Of a stretch of DNA of 29,425 nt, positions 1 through 11,919 are shown in pieces. Location: the NCBI GenBank assembly GCA_905182995.1, contig CAJJDP010000200.1, forward strand, positions 29,416 to 58,840. The letters are read 5' to 3'. This DNA comes from Paramecium octaurelia. Lineage: Eukaryota > Ciliophora > Oligohymenophorea > Peniculida > Parameciidae. The notes beneath the pieces are model-generated. The model searched no databases. It saw only the letters and a program-made list of their open reading frames with translations, and was not told the origin of the DNA. The translations under genes were made by a program, and so were the position numbers. The number at the start of each line of letters is the position of its first letter. Position 1 is the first letter of the stretch.

Positions 1-3000
1 ATATATTTATAATTTAATCAATCATAAATTATTGACTATTATTTTAGAGATTTTCATCATGTAATATAATCCAGCTTTCTATTATCGCTTAACTTCCAAC
101 CTTTTTCAAGGGTAATTTTACTTTGATAAAGTTCTTAAGAACGTAACAACTTAATCCTTACAACAATAATTTATTATCAAAACCTCTCAAAAAATATATT
201 CATCATTAATGAACAATGTTCGCTATAAGAAACTGAAACAACTTTAGCAAGGATTGAATTTGAAAGAACAAGAAGTTGAAAATATCATAAAATATTTGCA
301 ACATAATAATTTATCACCTAATTATTTTATTAGTTACCTTACTTTACTCAAATAGCTTCCTCCTTATTTAATTTTTTATTATAAATAATTTTTTCAAGGC
401 CTATTTTTTATGCCAGAAATTTTACATTATTAGATTTAAGGCATATACATCTTGGACTTTTTAGAAAGATTGAAAAGTGCTTGTGGTACGCTTAGAAATA
501 AGAAAATTCTTTGAGGATAGATAGTGATTAGATTGAAGGGAACAATATATGGAGCGTTTTAACTAATTTCATTGTCTCACTTTGGATATATACATAAGTG
601 CAAATATAACTTGAATATATCCTAAAGCATAAATATATGATATTATAAACACAAATAATAACTTCTAATAAACTAGGTTCTAGTAAAAATTACCAAGGCA
701 AAAATCTCATAAAAAGTATTATTTCTACCTAATACTAGGTGTTTGTTTGAAAAGAAAGCAAAAAATTTTAATTCTTCAGTTTATTTATTATATTTTCAAA
801 AGAAATACATCTATGAATTCTCTCATATCTAAAAGATCCTAACATAAAATAAACTGACATTTTTTTGAATCAAATGTTAAATTAAAGATGATCCAATAAT
901 ATATGAGGTAAATTCTTTCAAAGCTAAACTTCAAGGTCAAGCAATATTTGCTTGATCAATTGGTTGCAAAGTGAAAAACTAAGCTTTTTCATTGATGCAT
1001 TTTGTAGCAATTAGGATTTTATTTTATTGTGAATGAATGATTATCAATATCCAATTTAATGACTAACAATAAATTACAATAAAGTAAGTAATTTATTGTT
1101 ATGAAGATATACAAGTTTGCTTTTAGAGTCAGAATATAATATATTCTAAAATTTAAAAATTTTAATATAATTTTCCTTCATTTTTTTGATCAATAATATA
1201 TCAAGTTAAGTAAGCAGTAAAAAATTCTGGTTCACAACAATTCATAAATCGATTTGTATTAACTATTTTTATAATACTATTCGCATAGCTCTAATCAAGG
1301 CAATTCGTTTTTTTTAGTTATTCCCATTTTCGCTCTTAATTGCATTGACATAAAAACACATAATATATTTTCTTCAATTCTATTCCTAATTTTTTTTACC
1401 ACATTGTTATCTTCAAGATCAAACTTCAACTTTATATCTTCCACAAAATAAACTTTATCCAAAACTACAATTATGAAACACATTATAAAAAGAGTTAGAT
1501 TTAATAGTAGTTAATCTCAAACATTGATGAATTATCCCAATCAATATTTATAGCATTTTTTTTCTATCATAACCTTTAAATCTTTCCCTCAATCTTTATT
1601 CGCATGTTCACTGATTCGAAAATTTGATTCTTTCCTCAAATATATCAGTACCTAACATTCAAAATACAAATGAATCTTCTTCAATTTATTAATTTCTTCT
1701 TGTTAACCTATACTCTCGTTCCTTCTTTTAAAATGATCATATTCCTATTTGCTTTACAAACTAAAAAGTGATTCATCCATTATTAGATCTTAAGAAAAAC
1801 TTAACCGATTTGATTTATTTTCTCATTGTTAACTGGTATTAATTGATCCTAGTTTTACTTGGTACTGCTCAATACCAATTATTATGGTTCAAATTTTTTC
1901 ACAGTTTTCTTTGCTTTGCCTGCAGATTTCCCGATTAATCTGATGTTATAAAAGTTGCTTTAATTACCCCTTTACTATACCTTTAATTGATGTTTCTCTT
2001 AATAAGTTAGGTTATTCCTTAATTCAGATTTTTCCCAATACAACTACACATTCAGAGCTTATTCGGATACTCGTTTTTTCAATTTATAGTTTATGTGATT
2101 AAAAATTGACTTTAATCTTGATTAGGTGTTAAGGTATAATAATTAAGTAACAAAATTCTAAAACCAAGATTGATTAAATGATTAGATCATTCTATTTTTA
2201 AGTAGCATCAATCTATATCATTAATTCTGGTCTACAAACAAGATTATAGTTATATAACAAGTCTAACCACGATTTAGTCAACTCAATTTACTAATGATTA
2301 TCGATCGAGCCGCTATGGTTTTGAACTACTCAACCTATTGATAACTTTTAGGACAATATAATTCTTCGAACATTTCTACAGGATTCTCCATACCATATTC
2401 ATATATTTATCTCATTACTTGACTTTTTTTCGGAGGAAAATATCCTTTTAAGGTCCTTCCTAGATCTAAAAATCACATGTAAAATTATCATTAAATATTC
2501 CGCTTAGAACCGTGGATCTACATATCGACTCATTTTCAATCCCTCTGCCGAATATTCTGGCTACTATAAATACGATCTAAATTGATTTAAATCATATCAG
2601 AATTTCTTAAATCTATTTTAAGGTTGAAATATCCTTAAAACTATCAGTCCATTCTCCTTTTTTGTCATTGAACCATAAATGTAATTTAGTCGATTCTAAT
2701 AAATTATATCACATCTATAAAAACAATAATGTCTTTCAATTCATTCCCATTTTCAATATAAGATTCTTTTAAATTAATCAGCCATTTCAAGATAATTCAT
2801 AATGATTTAAATGTTTAATCAATCGCATTCCACTTTATAAGAAATTATATAGATATAAAGTAATCATCTTAGAAACTGGTATCTGTTTTCTTGTCGTTAT
2901 CATATACTAAATATCAATCGAAACCCAAATTTAGATAAAATTACTTCCCCTCCACCAAAAAATGATATTAACTTTGTGTACAACCTATCACTCCTTATAA

Positions 3001-3946
3001 TCAGTTAATAAATATTGGACCATCATTATACATTTGACTTAATACATGAGATATTATATTGGAATAATAAGTGATTATCAAATATTAATGAGATTTGTTA
3101 GTTGCAATAATTAAGCATGGAAAAGTTATGGGTAACATAATTTAACAGTATTTGAGTAAACTTTGTATTTTTGTTTCCATAAAAAAAAATCGAATTAAAG
3201 AGATAAAATATCAAATATGAATTTGCTAAATAGGCTTTGTCAGAAAATTTCTATAATTAAATTGATTTAATTATCAACCTTATCTAATACTGATATACAA
3301 ACAGATAAAATTTTCTAACACTTCAAATTTTGATAAAATCAATAGGTGATTGGCATGCTTATACTTGAAGTTTAAATAATTTAAGGTAATAAAAGTATAT
3401 AAAATTGACTTATAATCCTCATTTTAACAACACTATTTCTATGAGTTACAAAATATTTTATACTCCTTGGAAAAGTTTAATTAAATATTTGATGGAACAG
3501 CAAATTATCAACTGTCCCACTTTATTAAAATATCAGTGAGAGAATTCTGATAGACTTATATTATTGAATTATGAAAGAGTAAAGAGTCATTTTGAGTAAA
3601 CTACTCCAATTTTGATAATTCGAGGTAAATTGAAAATTAATAGTAATAATAGTTACAGTTAATTATATGATCTAATTACCTACAAATCCTTAATAAAACT
3701 AAGCATAAATAGATTGACAGAAGCTAATAAATCTTGAAAGCTATTAGGTTAAACAAAATATCCTTTTTCATTGCTTTAGGTTGAGATTTTACTAAAAAAT
3801 CTTATTTTGGGTGAACAAGTGATTTAGAAAAGAAGGGATATAACTTTAAGTCTGGCGAATTTATTACTTATTCCAAATTGTAAATTTGATATTAACAATT
3901 TCTTCTTATAATAATAATATAAATGATTAAATATTTGAATAATAAT
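1..3946. other. Gene-poor AT-rich stretch left of the first WD40 gene
   Basis: I recognise no gene in this stretch. Under code 6 several frames stay open for 40-70 codons on both strands, but frames of this length are expected by chance when TGA is the only stop. Two minus-strand patches look somewhat more protein-like. One lies at 1295-1483 (62 codons, charged, ending in a real TGA). The other lies at 2278-2740 and is listed separately. No tRNA, telomeric repeat or transposon end was seen. Confidence 0.5.
2278..2740 (-). pseudogene. Possible decayed coding region, product unknown
   Basis: Read on the minus strand with code 6, two overlapping open frames (2596-2399 and 2472-2278) give peptides with a balanced composition rich in E, R, P, M and K, unlike the F/I/L/N/Y-rich output of most frames here. 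Examples are the runs MSRYVDPRFQAEYL and EYGMENPVEMFEELYCP. Joining them needs one frameshift near 2401-2420. The first frame continues upstream across an in-frame TGA (2597-2599) into another plausible stretch. I do not recognise the family. It could be a dead gene, a gene interrupted by germline excision elements, or chance. No function is proposed. Confidence 0.25.
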
Positions 3947-5279
3947 TCACTCTTAATGATATTTTCTAATTTAAATTTCGTTTGATTTATCATCCCAAGT
4001 GATCAAATACTCTCCATCTTCACTCATTTATCCTTATAGATTATTACTTCCAAAATCAATAGATTAATGTGTTATAAAATCAGCATTTTGGTTCTTCCTT
4101 ATCAAATTAACATTGTAACCATTCTTATTAACAACCACACATTTCGACTTTATATATTATTAAGGAAAATAAGGTTCACATCCATTACTACCACATTTCA
4201 CAGGAATATTTTTTGTCTTTGCATACTATTTATTACTACTATTCATCTCATAAACATCCATGAACTCTTTACAATATGGTTAAAATGTGAATATATTATC
4301 ATTAATGAAGCATAATCTCCAACCAAAAACTTCAACTGATATCTTTTATATCACATTCCATTTTTAATCTTGTGATGACTATTCTATTATTAATATTAAA
4401 TTATCCCATCCACAAGATATCACTTAATTCTATTACTCATTCAAACTTAATCCTAATACTTAACTTTTATGATCTGTAATAGTTTATGAACATATCCATT
4501 CATTCTGCTTCACCCAAAACTTAATTGTATGATCTGCACTTCCTGATATGATAAGATCTTCATTATTGTTCAACACTAAACAATTAATCCAATCAGAATG
4601 TCCACTCAATTTGTATGAGGTAATCCATTAATTATCAATATTCATAGACCATATTATAATTTATTTATCAAGACATGCAGATATAAATTGAGTGGATTTC
4701 TTCATGAAATTTAATGTAGTAACATTACTTTGATGTTCACTTAGAATTTAAGTTTGCCTCAACACTTCTTCTTTAAATTCAAATACTTTAATTTGTTTAT
4801 GACAAGTAGCTAATACAATGGAATTATCCTTATTAAAGGCTATTGCTCTACACCGTTCATTTTATTTAATTGAATGATTCTAGATTAAGTGATACTTAAA
4901 TGGTTTAATATGGGATTGATGATGATTGTCTTATTGTTTATTTAATTATTCAAGTTAAACTAAGTTTAATTGTTCCTATTTAATTTGTTTATTAATGATT
5001 CTATTAAAAATAGGTTGAACTTCTTCAATTATTTAATTAGTGATTGTTTAAATCAAAGGTTATTGTATTTATTAAAGTTTTGGAGTATTATTAACAATTT
5101 TGTGAGGAACAGGTGGATTTGGAACTAAAGGAAGTTAATCTAGAAAAGCATCAATTCTGGTGAATGAAGACTAATGAATGCATAACAATTTAATATCTTA
5201 CATCTATACTTTAATACACCCCTTATAGACATTCCTTTATTTCATTATACAATTTTCTAACAATCTATTCACTTTTCAT
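3947..5279 (-). CDS. WD40-repeat protein, 433 aa, one 31-nt intron
   Basis: The coding sequence is complement(join(3947..5170,5202..5279)), 1302 nt, read with TAA/TAG as Gln and ending at TGA. Exon 1 encodes 26 residues from ATG 5277-5279, which is preceded in frame by TGA codons. The intron 5171-5201 starts GTAAG, ends TAG, and restores the frame. Residues about 27-125 are Q/N-rich with a proline-rich patch and may be helical. From about residue 131 WD40 repeats follow, with GH-type starts near 171 (SEHQSNV), 216 (SGHSDWI) and 259 (TDHKSQV), and strand motifs such as ISGSADHTIKFW and VISCGWDNL. The last 130 residues keep beta-propeller character and end in QIRKYHQE. WD40 proteins of this form are an expanded family in Paramecium; the likely role is a protein-binding scaffold, partner unknown. 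It is not an obvious paralogue of the gene at 25746, whose repeats are far more regular. The start could lie further upstream if another intron exists. Confidence 0.88.
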
Positions 5280-6140
5280 TTTTATTATTATTAATATTAT
5301 TTATCAAATTCATCTATTTCTATTAATAAATAAAAACAATATCATTACAGTAAATAAATGAGAAAAACTAATTAATTATTGTATTAAATTGAATTTTAAA
5401 TTTAGATTCAATCGAAAAAATTAAATATTTACTTTTTCTTTTAAATTATTTTAAAATTGTAGTCGTTCATTGGATATAATATAATATGCAAATAACCAAT
5501 ATATTGTATAAACATGGTTTGTTTGAATGAGATAATGAACAGTTTTATTAGAATATTATAAACCTTATTCTAGATTGAACTGAGCGAAAAATTAATTGTC
5601 CTTGAAAAAATACAAGAATTAAGCATTTAATGTGAAGTTGGATCTAAAGACTTGAACTGGAAAAGATTTTAAGAGAAATGATTATGTATATTTAAATGCC
5701 TCATATAATAAAGGGGAGATATAATAGTGGGGAATATTTTTTGCCATCTGGATCAAGAAGTCGGTTATTAATTTTTTTTGGATTTAATGGCCATTAATAT
5801 TTAGAGTGGAATGATGATAAACGAAATTTTCATTAGTAGTTACAACATCCATTATTAGCAATAACGAATTTGCATCATTAGAATTTTAAGAAAGGATACA
5901 AAGTTCATCACATGCAAGTGCTAAAGGAAGTTATGAATTAAGGCTAGATCAGAATCTAAAAAGCTAACGGAAGTATATTATCTAAAGAGTCCTTAGAGAA
6001 ACAGCAAAAGATTGAGGGAGTAGTGGTTATGACAATTGAGTTAACAACCGTGTTTGCAGAGATATTGAGGAGATTTAAAGGAAAAATCAGAGCCTATATC
6101 TTATATTTTATGTAACATTCCAATAGTTTTCTTATTTAAG
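5280..6140. other. Upstream flank of the minus-strand WD40 gene; no confident gene
   Basis: The first 200 bases are very AT-rich and probably hold the 5' flank of the minus-strand WD40 gene. On the plus strand a code-6 frame stays open from 5636 to TGA 6230-6232 (198 codons, first ATG 5678). It has no domain I recognise and overlaps the next candidate in a different frame, so at most one of the two can be real. Confidence 0.4.
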
Positions 6141-6656
6141 ATGAGAGTATACTAAAATAAATATCTCATGTTAATAATGCTCATTCTCTTTTAAATAGTA
6201 AGCCAAGATAGTAGAGAATACTAGGTTTATGAATAGACTGAATGTGTAGAAGAAAATAGTATTCAGTAAACGAAAATTAAATTGGATATCTCACAAAATT
6301 GGGAAGACAGCATGGATGAATTTTAAAGTGAAACTAATTAATTAACCAAAGATATAAAAATATTTTGTTAATCTGTTATAAGTAGGCTATTATCCCTGAT
6401 GTAAATCATTAAGGAGGAGAAATCTAGCCCTCATTCCATCGAAACAAATTACAGCTACAAGAGTTGTGTCTAAATTTGGAGATTATTAACTAACCTTTTT
6501 TCATTTAATATAAATATTTATGAAAATATTGAAATTAAGTATGCTATTTGGGTAGTACAAAAGATAATAGAATATCAATCTAAAGTCTAATACTCAGTCA
6601 ACCACATAAACAAAAAAGTATCCTCTAGAGCAGATTTTCTGCAAATTTAATATTGA
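6141..6656 (+). CDS. Possible small secreted protein, 171 aa, uncertain
   Basis: A code-6 frame runs from ATG 6141 to TGA 6654-6656. It begins with a short polar stretch and then a hydrophobic run (NKYLMLIMLILFQIVSQ) that looks like a signal peptide. A Q/E/D-rich stretch follows with cysteines near residues 36 and 79. No family is recognised. A 27-nt GTA...TAG stretch (6400-6426) could be an in-frame intron. Because only TGA stops translation, a frame of this length can occur by chance, so the signal-peptide-like start is the main support. It overlaps the end of another open frame (5636-6232). Confidence 0.25.
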
Positions 6657-7914
6657 TTTTGATTATAGCAGTACCTAATTATATATGTATAAATTCGAGT
6701 TGAAAAAAACAATTCATTCTAAAATGATCAATAAATAACATCAGAATAAAACTTCATTCAAATATATGATGAAAGAAATTTGTTATATTTTATGTATGAT
6801 CTTAAAGATTGAACTTAAGTATATGAAATTGAATAAATAGATACTGGGAGCGGTCATAATTCAAATATTAAATTAATTTAATGGTAATGCATTCTAAACT
6901 GTTCAATTAATTCAGATTTTAATAGGATTATGAAATATATGATTTAATTTAATCATATGCACCCAACACTTAGATGATAAAAATAAGCTGTAAAATTAAA
7001 ATATGATAACCTCCAACATCAGCAGCCAATAATTCAATATTGGTTTGATTAATTACAGAATCATTCTGAGTATCTTAAATATTTTGCATAAAATGCACAA
7101 TCTATCTAAATTTAAAACTAAACCTTTTAGAAATAATAATTGAATAACCTGCTAATTGATAACTCATTATAAATATCGCCTCTTAAATGAAACCTTACTG
7201 CTATTAATTTAATTAGGTGATTATAAAATTGTTAATCAAAAGTAGATACCATATTAGTGTAATTGCTCTCTCTATATCTCAATGGAAATAAAGCTTAGGT
7301 GACAATTTTTCCGAGTTCAGAGTAGCAGAAGGGTACATTTCTATTGACTACTCTGCAAAATGTAGCTATTTTTTTTGTGGCACATTGACTTCAAAGAAGA
7401 GGCTCGAATAAAGCAAAGTACTATAGCAACTTACATTATATTAAAATTATATTAAAGAAGTGATTGGAGCTCAACCTATGATATTCTCTGATTGACTTAA
7501 GGATTTTCAAATTACTCACCATGGCCATAACTAAATTTTCTAACAAGTATTATAACCATGCTTGTCCAAACGAAAAACAAAAGTAAAGTCGTCGTGTTTA
7601 TCTATGACTGATAGGATTTTTTTATATTAAAAATATCTTTTTCAAGAAAATAAAAACTTACTTTTTATTTCTATTTCAAATCCTTTGCTAAGAGATTTTA
7701 TCAAGGCAATAAACGAAAATTTGAATACAATTACCATTATTTCGATTTCAAATAATCATAAATAAAGAAGACTTGAAAGTAACATGTTAAAAGATAAAAT
7801 GGGCCCAAAAATTGCATTAAAATGAAATATGACCTTTCTTAACCACATTGGCATCTCTTAAAAATAATAAAAAATTAGTTCTTAAACTCTATGTTCATTT
7901 AGCTGTATATGATG
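6657..7914. other. No confident gene; one protein-like patch near 7300-7495
   Basis: Nothing is identifiable in most of this stretch. On the plus strand, a frame ending at TGA 7493-7495 gives a patch with three cysteines and mixed composition (for example GDNFSEFRVAEGYISIDYSA), a little above background. No start, intron chain or family could be assigned. Confidence 0.4.
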
Positions 7915-8084
7915 TGCTTAATAATTTATATTCTTAAGAAACCCTGTTTGTTTTTCATTCAAATTTAAAAGCGGATACGATTTATAAAATAAATTTAGAT
8001 GCTACATACATCAAAATTCTTTTTCAATCTTAATTAAAGTAAAATTATCTAGTGAGCGTTTATTTCAAATAGTAAAAAATGATT

Positions 8085-8129
8085 TTCTTAGTAACATAAT
8101 GTTATAGATAATCATTATTTTACTAAGAA
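8085..8129. repeat. Inverted repeat: 17-nt arms, 11-nt loop
   Basis: The arm 8085-8101 (TTCTTAGTAACATAATG) pairs with 8113-8129 with one mismatch around an 11-nt loop. It is copied at 10088-10132 by duplication 1. No T-run follows and no gene end is adjacent, so a terminator role is not claimed. It could be a structured RNA hairpin, a small mobile-element remnant, or chance in AT-rich DNA. Confidence 0.7.
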
Positions 8130-8239
8130 TGAAGTTAATACTATTTTTCTAACGTTATAAGTCCGACTAAATATATTATTATTTATTTCAAAGCAACAAA
8201 ATATTGTCATCTGAGAAGTATTGTGAAATTTGAATTCAA

Positions 8240-8295
8240 TTGATTGCTAGAATTTCTATAAATTACCAAAATAGAAATTCTCAACTAGTAATCAA
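8240..8295. repeat. Bulged inverted repeat
   Basis: The outer arms 8240-8250 and 8285-8295 pair over 11 nt with one G/T position. The inner arms around 8250-8259 and 8271-8280 (GAATTTCTAT with its complement) pair perfectly over 10 nt. A short bulge lies on the right side. It sits about 110 bases after the hairpin at 8085-8129 and is copied at 10243-10298. Confidence 0.6.
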
Positions 8296-8844
8296 TACAT
8301 GTTTCTCTTCATAGGTAAATAAAATAGATATTATGTTGATTTTATTTATGAGTTATCGCTTTACTTATTCTTCTAAGATTCCTCTAGAAATGAAAATTCT
8401 AAGTAAAAATAACCTAATTAGCTTTCAATTAGAATCTTTTGTTTATTAAATACGGCCATAAAAATATTTTAGTTACTTTTTTTACTACATTATCTAGATT
8501 AGATACAAATTAATGAGAATATTTAAATATGCTCTATCCCATAATATATATTTAGCATTAATTAAAATTCAAAAATTTAATTTAAAAATTTAAACTATAA
8601 TTATACTTAATCAAGAGCTTTTAGTGTTATCAAAAGTTCCTATAATTTGTTCAATCCTTAGAAAGTATCAATTAGGAAGATTATGTTTTTAAAATAAAAT
8701 ACCCTAAAAGAATGTTAGATTATAAGAGTTTCTATTTATAAGAATTTATTAGATATGAAATTGTAGTCAGATTCTTTCAGCTTGCTAATGTGGAAGTCCA
8801 CTTTTCTGGAACTGGAATTAATCAGAAAAGGCAAAAAGTACATA

Positions 8845-9273
8845 TCATCCAAACCTAACCCTTGTACAACCTCGGGAGACTTTATTCAATATATTTTTAA
8901 GTGCATAAATGGTTTTCTACGACACCAATTATCCACAAAATATTTCTTGATACTCCTCCTTAAATGAAAAGCGAATGGTTTTCCTCCATTTTTCAACTAT
9001 ATCAAACCACTTAAAATAATATTGATTATATCAATCTAATTTCAGATAATTTTAAATAAATTGCCTTATATTTAAGAAACCTATTTTTTCAGCTCTTTTT
9101 TTATTAATGAAAACTTGGCCAAGAAAGACATTCAAGACCTGAAAATCAGAAATTTTAATATACATTAAATTTTGAAAGCTAAATACTTTTCCCATCATCA
9201 ATGATGATGAAATACTAGTATTTTAATATTTGGATTTAAATTGATAAATATTTACAAAATTATTATTATCCAT
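8845..9273 (-). pseudogene. Open frame with one in-frame TGA, product unknown
   Basis: On the minus strand, ATG 9271-9273 opens an 80-codon frame starting MDNNNFVNIYQF and ending at TGA 9031-9033. The same frame continues for 61 more codons to TGA 8845-8847, with a basic, Trp-containing peptide (KWFDIVEKWRKTIRF). No GT...TAG intron spans the internal TGA. It may be a short real protein, a gene killed by nonsense mutation, or chance. The copy at 10848-11276 is the same sequence; a third partial copy lies at 13880-13999. Confidence 0.22.
9193..9223. repeat. Adjacent palindromes
   Basis: CATCATCA at 9193-9200 and TGATGATG at 9202-9209 form an 8-bp inverted repeat around one base. It is followed directly by the perfect 14-bp palindrome AAATACTAGTATTT at 9210-9223. 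Both recur in the later copies (11196-11226 and 13919-13949). No function is assigned. Confidence 0.7.
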
Positions 9274-9916
9274 ACTTATTTTTATTCTAATTGAAGAGAG
9301 GAAAAGGAGACATCCGAAAGATTCATGTATAATAACAAGGATTTTGATAGGCTGTATTTTGAGATTATGGTAAATAAAGGATTTTTGTAAGTTGTAAAAC
9401 AAGATCCTAAAGAATATATTCTTTTTAGTTCAAAAGTATCTTAGGTTATACAATAATAGTACACTTATTCAGAAGCAATTTTAGTACTTAAATCATTTTT
9501 AATTATCTTTCTTCAACATCAATTTTGACCTAATTCCTCATCCCTTAATTCTCATCTTAACTCTCTGTATTTGTCTGTAATTAATCGAACCGAGGAATGA
9601 TTATTATGTATCTTTTGCAATATTATTTTATCTTGGATTTAAACAATAAATATGTCAGATCATCGAGGTTTTTTGGTAATAGATGAATTATCATCCATCT
9701 TTTGGCCCTTAGTAAATTGATTTTACAACTCATAAATTGCCCTATAAAACTCAAGCAGATGTATCAATATCAATATTTTACTCGAAATTCTTCTGAATAC
9801 ATGAGAAACTATTTTGGAATTTTTAAAATGATATAAGGATGCCCTAAACAGTAGATTATTCTAATACACTTTGTAATTTAAAAAAAGAAATAGCTATGAT
9901 TGAAAATTTTCTTATA

Positions 9917-9917
9917 N
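9917..9917. other. Single-N junction 1
   Basis: One N separates the end of one sequence piece (...CTTATA) from a restart 2002 bases back (TGCTTAATAA...). It is a probable contig join placed as a one-base gap even though the flanks overlap. Confidence 0.95.
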
Positions 9918-11919
9918 TGCTTAATAATTTATATTCTTAAGAAACCCTGTTTGTTTTTCATTCAAATTTAAAAGCGGATACGATTTATAAAATAAATTTA
10001 GATGCTACATACATCAAAATTCTTTTTCAATCTTAATTAAAGTAAAATTATCTAGTGAGCGTTTATTTCAAATAGTAAAAAATGATTTTCTTAGTAACAT
10101 AATGTTATAGATAATCATTATTTTACTAAGAATGAAGTTAATACTATTTTTCTAACGTTATAAGTCCGACTAAATATATTATTATTTATTTCAAAGCAAC
10201 AAAATATTGTCATCTGAGAAGTATTGTGAAATTTGAATTCAATTGATTGCTAGAATTTCTATAAATTACCAAAATAGAAATTCTCAACTAGTAATCAATA
10301 CATGTTTCTCTTCATAGGTAAATAAAATAGATATTATGTTGATTTTATTTATGAGTTATCGCTTTACTTATTCTTCTAAGATTCCTCTAGAAATGAAAAT
10401 TCTAAGTAAAAATAACCTAATTAGCTTTCAATTAGAATCTTTTGTTTATTAAATACGGCCATAAAAATATTTTAGTTACTTTTTTTACTACATTATCTAG
10501 ATTAGATACAAATTAATGAGAATATTTAAATATGCTCTATCCCATAATATATATTTAGCATTAATTAAAATTCAAAAATTTAATTTAAAAATTTAAACTA
10601 TAATTATACTTAATCAAGAGCTTTTAGTGTTATCAAAAGTTCCTATAATTTGTTCAATCCTTAGAAAGTATCAATTAGGAAGATTATGTTTTTAAAATAA
10701 AATACCCTAAAAGAATGTTAGATTATAAGAGTTTCTATTTATAAGAATTTATTAGATATGAAATTGTAGTCAGATTCTTTCAGCTTGCTAATGTGGAAGT
10801 CCACTTTTCTGGAACTGGAATTAATCAGAAAAGGCAAAAAGTACATATCATCCAAACCTAACCCTTGTACAACCTCGGGAGACTTTATTCAATATATTTT
10901 TAAGTGCATAAATGGTTTTCTACGACACCAATTATCCACAAAATATTTCTTGATACTCCTCCTTAAATGAAAAGCGAATGGTTTTCCTCCATTTTTCAAC
11001 TATATCAAACCACTTAAAATAATATTGATTATATCAATCTAATTTCAGATAATTTTAAATAAATTGCCTTATATTTAAGAAACCTATTTTTTCAGCTCTT
11101 TTTTTATTAATGAAAACTTGGCCAAGAAAGACATTCAAGACCTGAAAATCAGAAATTTTAATATACATTAAATTTTGAAAGCTAAATACTTTTCCCATCA
11201 TCAATGATGATGAAATACTAGTATTTTAATATTTGGATTTAAATTGATAAATATTTACAAAATTATTATTATCCATACTTATTTTTATTCTAATTGAAGA
11301 GAGGAAAAGGAGACATCCGAAAGATTCATGTATAATAACAAGGATTTTGATAGGCTGTATTTTGAGATTATGGTAAATAAAGGATTTTTGTAAGTTGTAA
11401 AACAAGATCCTAAAGAATATATTCTTTTTAGTTCAAAAGTATCTTAGGTTATACAATAATAGTACACTTATTCAGAAGCAATTTTAGTACTTAAATCATT
11501 TTTAATTATCTTTCTTCAACATCAATTTTGACCTAATTCCTCATCCCTTAATTCTCATCTTAACTCTCTGTATTTGTCTGTAATTAATCGAACCGAGGAA
11601 TGATTATTATGTATCTTTTGCAATATTATTTTATCTTGGATTTAAACAATAAATATGTCAGATCATCGAGGTTTTTTGGTAATAGATGAATTATCATCCA
11701 TCTTTTGGCCCTTAGTAAATTGATTTTACAACTCATAAATTGCCCTATAAAACTCAAGCAGATGTATCAATATCAATATTTTACTCGAAATTCTTCTGAA
11801 TACATGAGAAACTATTTTGGAATTTTTAAAATGATATAAGGATGCCCTAAACAGTAGATTATTCTAATACACTTTGTAATTTAAAAAAAGAAATAGCTAT
11901 GATTGAAAATTTTCTTATA
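9918..11919 (+). repeat. Duplication 1, second copy (2002 bp)
   Basis: This repeats 7915-9916 and then continues without a break into the sequence leading to the desaturase gene (from 11920). It therefore carries the true right flank that is missing after 9916. Its last 763 bases (11157-11919) are present a third time at 13880-14642. Confidence 0.97.

Larger units (their letters stand above)
7915..9916 (+). repeat. Duplication 1, first copy (2002 bp)
   Basis: These 2002 bases recur at 9918-11919, offset 2003. The first copy stops at the single N at 9917 and the second restarts immediately after it. I saw no difference wherever I compared the copies, including AT-rich non-coding DNA. The unit holds no identified gene; a 61-codon standard-code frame at 8782 and its twin at 10785 are the same sequence. 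Confidence 0.97.

Noticed and set aside
4067..4315. 82-codon plus-strand frame
   Set aside because: It lies antisense to the C-terminal part of the WD40 gene and is its shadow.
4315..4345. Apparent one-base deletion in the minus-strand WD40 gene
   Set aside because: On recounting there are five T's on the minus strand (AACCAAAAAC on the plus strand), and the frame stays open to TGA 3947-3949.
5165..5210. Frameshift near the start of the minus-strand WD40 gene
   Set aside because: A 31-nt GTA...TAG intron at 5171-5201 reconnects the frames.
8782..8967. 61-codon plus-strand frame, repeated at 10785
   Set aside because: It starts with TTG, has no recognisable features, and overlaps a minus-strand frame of better composition.
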